Shown here in pieces: positions 1 through 5,859 of a stretch of DNA of 7,207 nucleotides. Within the stretch, counting starts at the first letter, position 1. Each line of letters starts with the position of its first letter. The translations under genes were made by a program, and so were the position numbers. The stretch comes from Clostridiales bacterium. GTDB lineage: Bacteria > Bacillota > Clostridia > Christensenellales > Christensenellaceae. Under the pieces are notes generated by a model. It worked only from the letters and a program-made list of their open reading frames with translations, made no database searches and was not told the DNA's origin. The stretch is taken from positions 225 through 7,431 of the forward strand of contig DOMW01000288.1 of assembly GCA_003510345.1 (NCBI GenBank). Direction: 5' to 3'.

Positions 1-971
1 CCTTCCAGTATTTCCGTGACAGAGCCATCCATCTCGGCGACAACCGTGTTCGTCTCCGCGTAGGTAAGTAGCGAGCGCAGCAATTCCTCGTAACCAGCGC
101 GCGTTACCGAAAGCTCCTGGTATTCTTTTTCCGCGACCGTACCACCCAATGTGATCAGCGCTTCCCCTTGCTCCACCAAATCGTTCAGTTCCACGTCAAT
201 GCTCTTTACCGTTCCGTCGCTCCCTATGATATTGAGCGGCGCGCTTATCTCCAGCACGCCCGACCCGAGTGTTGCGCCGTTTTCATCCCGTACAGTCACC
301 GTATCACCTGGCATGGGGCCGTCGTCAGTCAATGTCACGGAAAATGCCGAGACATCGCGCGTGGCGACCTCGCCTTCTTCCTCGCTGCCGTCCGGCAATA
401 CAACCGTGACGCCGCTGCCCGGCTGCGGGCCCGTTCCCTGCACTTCCGCCCGCATACTGCCATCCAGTGACAATACCATCAGGTAGCCTTTTTGCGTCAT
501 AGCATCCGAAACGCCGCCGCCCTCCGTGACCGCTATCTCCTTTACCCTGCCACCCGCGGGCGCGGTTATCTCGCTGTCCTCCGTTTCGGCCTCGGCCTGG
601 GCTATTTTTTCATCGATCGCGGCGATCTCGTCCTGTACCTTTACGATGGAGTTTTGCAGCTCCACCGGGTCGAGCGTCGCCAGCACATCGCCCGCGCGCA
701 CGGTATCACCCAGCTCTACCTGCATTTTATCAACCGTCAGTATAGACGGTATCATCACATCCTCAGAATCATCCGCCGCAAGGACACCCGAACCCGCCAC
801 GGAAAGCTCGATATCACCCGGCGTGGCAACGGCTGTCCGCTTCTGCCCTTCGATGACCCGCATATTGTTTTCGCGCAACGCGGTCGCGCCATAATAAATC
901 AGCACCGCCAGTACGCCCACTATGACCACCGGAATGATCCATTTCTTACTCTTCTTGTTTTTATTTGCCAT
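1..971 (-). CDS. HlyD/MacA-type periplasmic adaptor protein of an efflux system (3' end cut by window)
   Basis: The first 323 codons are open from ATG at 971 to the window edge; the C-terminus is missing. AGAGG stands 7 bases upstream of the ATG. The N-terminus is lysine-rich (residues 1-10), then one hydrophobic helix (about 11-28), so a membrane anchor with the rest outside the membrane. Residues 80-101 are a lipoyl-like half (VELGDTVRAGDVLATLD), then a short helical hairpin rich in E, A and Q (about 104-132), then a second half beginning ITAPAGGRVKEIAVTEGG (135-152). This split biotinyl-lipoyl/hairpin order is the hallmark of HlyD/MacA/AcrA-type adaptors, which link an inner-membrane ABC or RND pump to the envelope; in Gram-positives they usually accompany MacB-like ABC permeases. 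From about residue 250 a second lipoyl-like half and helix follow (VKSIDVELNDLVEQGEALITL), so the hybrid motif is repeated. Partner pump genes would lie beyond position 1. Substrate unknown. Confidence 0.9.
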   Translation of the reverse strand, partial: MANKNKKSKKWIIPVVIVGVLAVLIYYGATALRENNMRVIEGQKRTAVATPGDIELSVAGSGVLAADDSEDVMIPSILTVDKMQVELGDTVRAGDVLATLDPVELQNSIVKVQDEIAAIDEKIAQAEAETEDSEITAPAGGRVKEIAVTEGGGVSDAMTQKGYLMVLSLDGSMRAEVQGTGPQPGSGVTVVLPDGSEEEGEVATRDVSAFSVTLTDDGPMPGDTVTVRDENGATLGSGVLEISAPLNIIGSDGTVKSIDVELNDLVEQGEALITLGGTVAEKEYQELSVTRAGYEELLRSLLTYAETNTVVAEMDGSVTEILE

Positions 972-1049
972 ACAAATTCCTCTCACAAACGCTGCTTTAC
1001 CGGCGGAAGCAAAAACAGGTCTCTTCCGTTTCAGCTAACTAATTTAATT

Positions 1050-1079
1050 ATTATACCATATATTCCATGTAGATGGAAA
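1050..1079 (-). promoter_or_regulatory. Promoter of the adaptor gene, extended -10
   Basis: On the minus strand TATAAT (1055-1050) is a perfect -10 preceded by TGG, giving an extended -10 (TGNTATAAT). An 18-base spacer separates it from TTTCCA (1079-1074), a 4/6 match to TTGACA. It lies about 80 bases upstream of the adaptor ATG and faces that gene, in an AT-rich stretch. Confidence 0.7.
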
Positions 1080-1093
1080 TATTTTCATATATG
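1057..1093. promoter_or_regulatory. Candidate operator palindrome over the -35 region of the adaptor promoter
   Basis: TTCCAT (1063-1068) and ATGGAA (1073-1078) form a perfect 6-base inverted repeat with a 4-base centre, occupying the spacer and -35 of the adaptor promoter. A wider pair, CATATAT (1057-1063) and ATATATG (1087-1093), is also perfectly inverted. A repressor bound here would block RNA polymerase. The regulator is not identifiable, and AT-rich spacers produce such repeats by chance fairly often. Confidence 0.4.
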
Positions 1094-1243
1094 TTGTGCT
1101 GCTTTAATTTATTATGCCCACAACAATACATTTTTCGCTGCGGCCCTTCCCTCTATTTAATCTGTACAAGGCGTCCGGGTAAGCATAAAGTACAAAGTAA
1201 GAAAAAATTCGGAAGAACTTCTTAAGCCTTTATGAATTTGTGG
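1094..1243. other. Intergenic spacer, no gene seen
   Basis: This stretch between the divergent adaptor and tRNA promoters holds no ribosome binding site plus open frame on either strand. A 6-base inverted repeat, GTTGTG (1093-1098) and CACAAC (1119-1124), is separated by 20 bases and has no clear meaning. Confidence 0.5.
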
Positions 1244-1272
1244 TTGCCTGCTCGTATTCTTTATGATAGAAT
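1244..1272 (+). promoter_or_regulatory. Promoter of the tRNA-Ala gene
   Basis: TTGCCT (1244-1249, 4/6 to -35) and TAGAAT (1267-1272, 5/6 to -10) are spaced by exactly 17 bases. The expected transcription start is near 1279, only a few bases before the mature tRNA 5' end at 1285, as is usual for single tRNA genes. Confidence 0.7.
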
Positions 1273-1284
1273 AACAATCGCGGC

Positions 1285-1360
1285 GGGGCATTGGCGCAGT
1301 TGGTAGCGCGTCTGAATGGCATTCAGAAGGCCAGCGGTTCGAATCCGCTATGCTCCACCA
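1285..1360 (+). tRNA. tRNA-Ala, anticodon GGC
   Basis: A full cloverleaf can be folded. The acceptor arm is GGGGCAT (1285-1291) with ATGCTCC (1350-1356). The D arm is GCGC/GCGC around AGTTGGTA. The anticodon stem is TCTGA/TCAGA (1311-1315, 1323-1327) and the T arm is AGCGG/CCGCT around TTCGAAT. The anticodon loop ATGGCAT puts GGC at 1318-1320, which reads GCC and GCU alanine codons. The third acceptor pair is G·U (G1287 with T1354), the classic identity element for alanyl-tRNA synthetase, and the discriminator base is A, so the assignment is firm. The CCA end is encoded (1358-1360). It stands alone, with its own promoter and terminator. Confidence 0.97.
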
Positions 1361-1381
1361 CGTCGGAGCACATTACGCTCC

Positions 1382-1417
1382 AAAGACCCACACCAAAGAC
1401 AGGTGCGGGTCTTTTTT
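1382..1417 (+). terminator. Rho-independent terminator of the tRNA-Ala gene
   Basis: AGACCCACACC (1384-1394) pairs with GGTGCGGGTCT (1402-1412) with one A·C mismatch, closed by a 7-base loop. It is followed by a run of T (to 1417) and preceded by A residues that can extend the stem. It ends transcription about 40 bases after the tRNA. Confidence 0.85.
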
Positions 1418-1438
1418 GCTTCGTGACTCCTCCTTTTC

Positions 1439-1473
1439 TCCACACGACCCGCTACGCTACGCTCGCGCGTGGA
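1439..1473. repeat. REP-like imperfect palindrome with CGCTA pentamer repeats
   Basis: TCCACACG (1439-1446) and CGCGTGGA (1466-1473) are inverted with one mismatch in eight. The loop holds CGCTA CGCTA CGCTC (1450-1464), a pentamer repeated three times. There is no following T-run, so it is not an intrinsic terminator on the plus strand. The GC-rich hairpin in an intergenic position resembles the REP-like elements often found beside genes, but only one copy is visible here. Confidence 0.4.
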
Positions 1474-1650
1474 CCCATTTTATGCAAACACCCGCAGGTA
1501 TGTCACGCACTTCACATAAAAGTTTGCGATATTTTTTATGCCCGCGCCCAGGTATTAAGGCGCAACATTCCTGTGAACAACTCATGAATTTGTCTGAGAC
1601 TATCTGTAAAAATCCACAAAAATATGATACGATAGAGAAACGAAAAAGAT
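1474..1650. other. Spacer upstream of the methyltransferase operon, no gene seen
   Basis: No convincing gene is present on either strand. TATGAT (1623-1628) or TACGAT (1628-1633) could be the -10 of the operon promoter, about 30 bases before the first ATG, but no good -35 stands at the right distance. GCAAAC (1484-1489) and GTTTGC (from about 1521) are inverted but not nested with other pairs. Confidence 0.35.
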
Positions 1651-1662
1651 GGAGTGACGGCG

Positions 1663-2412
1663 ATGCAGTATAGCGGGATGGCTTGCGTATATGACAGCCT
1701 GATGGTTGACGTGGCGTATGGAGAATGGGCGGCGTATATACGCACGCTGCTTGAAAAACGTGAGATCACAGGCGGCCTGCTGCTGGAATACGCCTGCGGC
1801 ACGGGAAATATCACAGTACCGCTTGCGCGCGCGGGGTATGAAGTGATTGCGGTGGATCGCTCGGAGGAGATGCTGAACGAGGCGCGGGCAAAGGTGCGCG
1901 CCTGCGCGGCGGATGCACAGTTTGTATGCGAGGATATGACGCGGCTCAAAGTGAACAGGCGCGCCGACGCCGCGGTGTGCGCGTGCGACGGGGTGAATTA
2001 CCTGCTTACGGAGGAAGCGGTGCGGGAATTCTTCAGTAACGCATTTTTGAATATCCGCCCAGACGGCGTATTCCTGTTTGATATCAGCTCCGCCGTAAAA
2101 ATACGCGAAGAACTGGGGAACGAGTTTTTTTATGACGACGGGGAAAACCGGACGCTCTTTTGGCAAAATGAATATGATGCGCGGACAAAGCAGGTCTGTA
2201 TGGAGCTTACGCTGTTTATAAAGGAAGGGCAGGCATATCGCCGGGTAGATGAACTGCACCGGCAGCGCGCATGGGAGCAGGACGAGATTACAAAGATGCT
2301 TGCTTATGCGGGGTTTTCACAAATAGAAGTATTTGATTTCCTGACGGAGAGGCAACCGGGCGAAAACGCGCGGCGGTTGCAGTTTTGCGCGGTGAAAAAG
2401 GAGAGGACATGA
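1663..2412 (+). CDS. Class I SAM-dependent methyltransferase (YqeM-like)
   Basis: 249 residues. ATG at 1663 is chosen because GGAG (1651-1654) stands 8 bases before it; the in-frame GTG at 1654 overlaps that site and has none of its own. The Rossmann-type SAM-binding motif I is LEYACGTGNITVPLA (41-55), with acidic D65 ending strand 2 (VIAVD), which should bind the SAM ribose. E90-D91-M92 corresponds to the adenine-binding motif, and CDGVNYLL (108-115) matches the motif IV region of small-molecule or tRNA-like methyltransferases of the YqeM type. An N-terminal YDSLMVDVAYGEW segment (10-22) is typical of that group. The substrate is not predictable. The stop overlaps the hslO start by 4 bases (ATGA), so it is the first gene of an operon. 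Glycine is replaced by alanine in the usual D-x-G-C-G-T-G, a common variant. Confidence 0.9.
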   Translation: MQYSGMACVYDSLMVDVAYGEWAAYIRTLLEKREITGGLLLEYACGTGNITVPLARAGYEVIAVDRSEEMLNEARAKVRACAADAQFVCEDMTRLKVNRRADAAVCACDGVNYLLTEEAVREFFSNAFLNIRPDGVFLFDISSAVKIREELGNEFFYDDGENRTLFWQNEYDARTKQVCMELTLFIKEGQAYRRVDELHRQRAWEQDEITKMLAYAGFSQIEVFDFLTERQPGENARRLQFCAVKKERT

Positions 2413-3314
2413 GCGACGTTTTGGTAAAAGCGCTGTTGAACGGCGAGGCGGCCGTCTGCGCGTGCGATATTTCAAAGATGGCGGAACAGGCGCGCGCCAC
2501 CCATGAAGCGCTGCCCATCGGCACGATCATACTCGGCAGAACGATGGCGGCGACCGTGATGATGTGCGCTACGCTGAAAAATAAAAAGGACAAGCTGACA
2601 TTGATGATAAACGGCGGCGGCCCGGCGGGCACTGTGATGGCGACGGGCGGTGAAGACTTAAAAGTAAAGGCATATGTCGCCAACCCGCAGGTAGATATGC
2701 CGCGCGCGGAAAAAGGCGGTTTTGATATCGGCGGCGCGGTGGGCGCAGCCGGGTTTTTGACCGTGATAAAAGACCTGGGGCTGAAAGAGCCTTTTATGGG
2801 CAAAGTGGAGCTTGTTTCGGGGGAGATCGGCGAGGACGTCGCGCAGTATTATTTACTTTCCGAGCAGCAGCCGTCCGTCGTGTATGTCAACACATGGCTG
2901 GAGGTGGATATGACCGTACTGAACGCGGGTGGGCTGATGGTATCGCCGCTGCCGGGTTGCGGTGAGGAAACGCTTGCCGGTGTGGAGGCGCGCGCCAAAG
3001 AGATCGTAAACTTTCCGCTCTACCGGATGCAGGACAGTGTGGAGGGTGTTTTGCGCAAGATATTCGACGGGATGGAGCTGCAATTCTTAGAAGAGCGCAC
3101 GCCCGTGTTCACTTGCGACTGCAATAGGGACAGGCTTTCGCGCGTGGTGATTTCGCTGGGAGAGGAAGAAATCAACGACATGATCGAAAAAGACAACGGC
3201 GCGCAGATCAAATGCCATTTTTGCAATAAGGCGTATGATTTTTCCGCGGATGAGCTGCGGGAGCTGCTGCGCACGGCAAAAGACAACCGGGAAAGAGGAA
3301 AAAATGGGGAGTAA
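2409..3314 (+). CDS. hslO: Hsp33, redox-regulated holding chaperone
   Basis: 301 residues, the usual Hsp33 length. ATG at 2409 follows AAGGAGAGG and overlaps the previous stop by 4 bases. The N-terminal chaperone domain shows family motifs: LGRTMAATVMM (42-52), the glycine-rich turn INGGGPAGTV (67-76), and YYLLSEQQPS (147-156). The C-terminal redox switch is complete: C236 and C238 (CxC), 30 residues, then C269 and C272 (CxxC). In the family these bind one zinc when reduced and form two disulfides under oxidants plus heat, unfolding the linker and activating binding of unfolded proteins in the cytoplasm. With all four cysteines present it should be functional. Its 3' end overlaps the TPR gene by 11 bases. 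Confidence 0.97.
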   Translation: MSDVLVKALLNGEAAVCACDISKMAEQARATHEALPIGTIILGRTMAATVMMCATLKNKKDKLTLMINGGGPAGTVMATGGEDLKVKAYVANPQVDMPRAEKGGFDIGGAVGAAGFLTVIKDLGLKEPFMGKVELVSGEIGEDVAQYYLLSEQQPSVVYVNTWLEVDMTVLNAGGLMVSPLPGCGEETLAGVEARAKEIVNFPLYRMQDSVEGVLRKIFDGMELQFLEERTPVFTCDCNRDRLSRVVISLGEEEINDMIEKDNGAQIKCHFCNKAYDFSADELRELLRTAKDNRERGKNGE

Positions 3315-4983
3315 AATACTGGCGTTCGACCAACCCGCCGATTTTTATTATAAGCGCGCGCAGCGCCTGATGGACGACGGAAACTATATCAACGCGCTGC
3401 CCATCATGAGAATCGCGCTCGAAAAAGCGCCGGACGATTATGAGTTTTCGCTCTGTCTTGCGGAAATATTGACTGAACTGGGAAAATATGAGGAATCAAA
3501 CCGCGTGCTCTTTGAAGCGATAGAGCAGCAGAAAGACGTGGATGCGGATTGTTTTTTCTGCCTGGGCTGCAATTTTATGGGGCTGAATGACATCGGCAAG
3601 GCCCGGGAAAGCTTTGAGCGGTATTTGCAGGTGGACCCTGCGGGGGAATATCACGAAGAGGTAGAAGATTTCCTGCTGTATTTTGAGGAGGAAGAAGGCG
3701 ATATAGGCCGAGTCATAGAAGAGGTCGGGGAAAGCGAGGCGTATCAAAAAGCGGACGAAGGCAAACGGCTTTTAGACAACGCGGAATATGACCAGGCCAT
3801 CAAGGTGTTGGAAAGTATCCACGAGGACGATGACGGGATGGACTATGCCAGAAACAACCTCGCGCTGGCCTATTATTGCAAGAAAGATGTAGATAAAGCG
3901 ATCGAACTGACAAGCGAGGTGCTTGCGAAAAATAAGAATAACATACACGCGAATTGTAATATGGCGGTGTTTTTGCATGACAAGGGCAGGGTGGAGGAAT
4001 CGGATATCTTCATTGAAAAAGCCATACGGCAAAACCCGTCCGTGATGGAGGACGTCTATAAACTGGCGATATCGCTGTGCGAACTAAAGCGACATGAGGA
4101 CGCGATGAAACACCTGAAGTTGCTCATAGAGATGACGCCGTATGATGAGAAGGCGTTGTTTTACCTGGCGGCGGCCTGTTACAACACAAAGAAATTCAAA
4201 GAGGCGCTCACTGTGCTGGGGGATGTTAAAAAACTGGATTATCCGGGCGTGATCGCGGATTACTATATCAAGCAGGTAAACCGCGTGCTGGCCCATCCGG
4301 CGGAGTTTTGCGAACTCCCGTATGTATATCAGGTTCCGGCTGAGGAAGCGCGCAAAAAAATAAAGTACTTGAATGATTGCCTGAAACTGAAAGATACGGA
4401 ATACCGCTCCAAATGGCTGGAAGATGAGGTGTTTCTGCACACGGCGCTTTGGGGGCTCGAATACGGGGACGACAATATAAAACGCGCCATCGCCAGCATG
4501 GTCGCCGGGTTTGCGGACGCCAAGGCGGAAAGGATCCTCCGGATGTTCATATTGAAAAAGCACCAGCCGGATGATGTGAAAAATGACGTGTTTATTTTAC
4601 TCAAGCGCATGAACGCGAAGGAACCGTATGTGGCCTACATAGGCGGCGAAGTCGTTGAAGTGAAGGTGGGTGCATACGGCGAGGGCGATAAAGACCTCTC
4701 CGAACGGTACTCGAAGCTGCTGCGCCTGCTAAGCGAGGCGATCCTCCAAACATACCCTGAAAACGTGATGAAGAACACACTGGAGGCGATGCGGGAATTT
4801 GTCGCCCATAAGGACGCGGATGAGATGCTTAAACAAAGTGGCGAACTGGCGGCGGCGATCTTGTACACCGCGCTTGTAAGGAGCGGTGTGGACGAGAGCA
4901 TGGAGGATGTGTGCAGGCGCTTTCACGCGCGGGAAGAGATTGCGGGCGCGTACGTGGCAAAGCTGGATTGCGCACCGGAATAA
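3304..4983 (+). CDS. Tetratricopeptide-repeat protein, function unknown
   Basis: 559 residues from ATG at 3304, which follows AAGAGG by 5 bases; the start lies inside the end of hslO, so the two are translationally linked. No signal peptide or membrane helix is visible, so it should be cytoplasmic. TPR-like helical pairs run from about residue 14 to 305; clear ones include ANCNMAVFLHDKGRVEESD (216-234), then KLAISLCELKRHEDAMKHL (253-271), then ALFYLAAACYNTKKFKEAL (284-302). An acidic insert (EEVEDFLLYFEEEEG, 118-132) interrupts the array. The C-terminal 240 residues are helical and conserved-looking, with no motif I can name. TPR arrays bind peptides or proteins, so a partner-binding or scaffold role is likely, but no enzymatic residues are seen. 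Genes of this kind recur in Clostridia as unnamed TPR proteins. Adjacency to Hsp33 hints at a protein-quality role, which is inference only. Confidence 0.88.
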   Translation: MGSKILAFDQPADFYYKRAQRLMDDGNYINALPIMRIALEKAPDDYEFSLCLAEILTELGKYEESNRVLFEAIEQQKDVDADCFFCLGCNFMGLNDIGKARESFERYLQVDPAGEYHEEVEDFLLYFEEEEGDIGRVIEEVGESEAYQKADEGKRLLDNAEYDQAIKVLESIHEDDDGMDYARNNLALAYYCKKDVDKAIELTSEVLAKNKNNIHANCNMAVFLHDKGRVEESDIFIEKAIRQNPSVMEDVYKLAISLCELKRHEDAMKHLKLLIEMTPYDEKALFYLAAACYNTKKFKEALTVLGDVKKLDYPGVIADYYIKQVNRVLAHPAEFCELPYVYQVPAEEARKKIKYLNDCLKLKDTEYRSKWLEDEVFLHTALWGLEYGDDNIKRAIASMVAGFADAKAERILRMFILKKHQPDDVKNDVFILLKRMNAKEPYVAYIGGEVVEVKVGAYGEGDKDLSERYSKLLRLLSEAILQTYPENVMKNTLEAMREFVAHKDADEMLKQSGELAAAILYTALVRSGVDESMEDVCRRFHAREEIAGAYVAKLDCAPE

Positions 4984-5030
4984 TAGTCACGAGAAAAACG
5001 CAAAGATACAACAAAAAATTGCAATGAACA

Positions 5031-5161
5031 GGCTGGCAAGAAAGGCCCAGGTGCAAGGAAGCGCCTAAAACTGTGGACGAGGTAGAATAACTAATTCACC
5101 GAGGTCGCAGTTTTAGGCGGTGACGCCGCAAATGTCGTGCCTTTATGGACAGCCAGCGCGG
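5031..5161 (+). ncRNA. Candidate structured leader RNA (RNA-1) upstream of the HD gene
   Basis: The core is a 12-base perfect inverted repeat, CGCCTAAAACTG (5062-5073) and CAGTTTTAGGCG (5108-5119). Inside it stack GAC/GTC (5076-5078, 5104-5106), a GA/GAG internal loop suited to tandem G·A pairs, GGT/ACC, and GAAT/ATTC around an AACTA loop (5089-5093). Directly after comes a small hairpin, GGCG-GTGA-CGCC (5116-5127), with a GNRA tetraloop; it shares GGCG with the large stem, so the two compete. GCTGGC (5032-5037) and GCCAGC (5152-5157) could close the whole element. It ends just before the HD gene ribosome binding site. There is no T-run, so it is not a simple terminator of the TPR gene. Some words (AGCGCC, GACGAGG, GGCGG) recall the glmS ribozyme, but the order and pairing do not fit. 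I do not recognise the class. Confidence 0.6.
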
Positions 5162-5170
5162 AAAAGGAAG
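5140..5170 (+). promoter_or_regulatory. HD gene ribosome binding site with a possible anti-Shine-Dalgarno segment
   Basis: AAGGAAG (5164-5170) sets the HD gene start. CCTTT (5140-5144) is complementary to AAAGG (5163-5167) and could mask it. The possible closing strand of RNA-1 (GCCAGC, 5152-5157) lies between them, so closing RNA-1 and masking the site could influence each other. Five pairs is a weak helix. Confidence 0.35.
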
Positions 5171-5175
5171 ATTAA

Positions 5176-5859
5176 ATGGGTAAGATTACATTTGCGGAAA
5201 TACAGAAAAACGAAAAGATCATGCAGCTTGTGAACATGTCGAATGAAAACCTTGGTATTATCGGGTACACAGAGCACGGCATACGCCATGTGAAATACAT
5301 TGCGAAAATCGCGGGGCGCATACTGGAGGAACTGGGCTACCCCGCCGAGCGCGTAGAGCTGGCGAAGATCGCGGGCTGGGTGCACGATGTGGGAAATATG
5401 ATCAACCGGCAATACCATTCGCTCACAGGCGCGATGATCCTTTTTGAGGAGCTGCAAAAACTTGGCATGGATTTTGCCGATGTGTGCGCCGTTTGCTCGG
5501 CGGTCGGTTCCCACGACGAAGAGATCGGCAGGCCGGTGAGCGATATCTCTGCCGCGCTCATAATAGCCGACAAGGTAGACGCGTACAAAGCGCGGGTGCG
5601 GCTGGACAGCTATTCGCTGGAGGATATCCACGACCGTGTAAACCTTTCCATCTATGAAACGCATGTGCGTGTAAACAAAGAAGAGAAACAAATCATTTGG
5701 GAAATGCACATGAAAGATCACGCGACGCCCATGGAATTTATGGAGATCTATTTCAGCCGTATGCGCATGTGCGAGACGAGCGCCGCGTTTTTGGGCTGCA
5801 CGTTCCGGCTGGTGATAAACGGGCTGGTCATGAACCAGATCGGCGCGGTGCAGGCATGA
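5176..5859 (+). CDS. HD-domain metal-dependent phosphohydrolase
   Basis: 227 residues. The start is set by AAGGAAG 5 bases upstream. The HD superfamily metal ligands are in order: H38 (GIRHVKYIA), the H70-D71 doublet in GWVHDVGNM (68-76), H81, H113 (SHDE) and D132 (ADKVDAYKARVR). H34 lies close by. The extra histidines H81 and H113 between the HD doublet and the last aspartate are like those of HD-GYP and other bimetal HD enzymes, but no GYP motif is present. HD proteins hydrolyse phosphomonoesters or phosphodiesters, often of nucleotides or cyclic dinucleotides; the substrate here cannot be told. No membrane segment or fused domain is seen, apart from about 80 C-terminal residues of unknown role (146-227). 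The stop overlaps the next start by 4 bases. Its long structured leader sets it apart from the genes upstream. Confidence 0.92.
   Translation: MGKITFAEIQKNEKIMQLVNMSNENLGIIGYTEHGIRHVKYIAKIAGRILEELGYPAERVELAKIAGWVHDVGNMINRQYHSLTGAMILFEELQKLGMDFADVCAVCSAVGSHDEEIGRPVSDISAALIIADKVDAYKARVRLDSYSLEDIHDRVNLSIYETHVRVNKEEKQIIWEMHMKDHATPMEFMEIYFSRMRMCETSAAFLGCTFRLVINGLVMNQIGAVQA

Noticed and set aside
151..1160. Plus-strand open frames of 98-222 codons across the adaptor gene.
   Set aside because: They are antisense to a strong minus-strand gene with family motifs, and they show low-complexity serine- or arginine/histidine-rich translations and no ribosome sites.
1285..1360. tRNA as an integration site for a mobile element.
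   Set aside because: No second copy of the tRNA 3' end and no integrase gene are visible in the window.
1654..1662. GTG at 1654 as the methyltransferase start.
   Set aside because: GGAG that serves ATG 1663 overlaps this GTG, and nothing like a ribosome site stands before it.
1291..1673. Short frames running through the tRNA and its spacer.
   Set aside because: They pass through the tRNA and the terminator and lack ribosome sites.
4886..5068. 60-codon frame over the end of the TPR gene.
   Set aside because: Most of it overlaps the TPR gene in another frame, with no ribosome site; only its last 14 codons are mentioned as a weak finding.
5062..5127. Long hairpin as a Rho-independent terminator of the TPR gene.
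   Set aside because: Neither hairpin is followed by a run of T; the DNA after them is GC-rich and mixed.
5055..5130. Resemblance to the glmS ribozyme (AGCGCC, ACTG, GACGAGG, GGCGG).
   Set aside because: The conserved glmS segment after GACGAGG, including TTATCGA before GGCGG, is missing. The arms here form one perfect rod instead of the glmS pseudoknot, and the downstream gene is not glmS.
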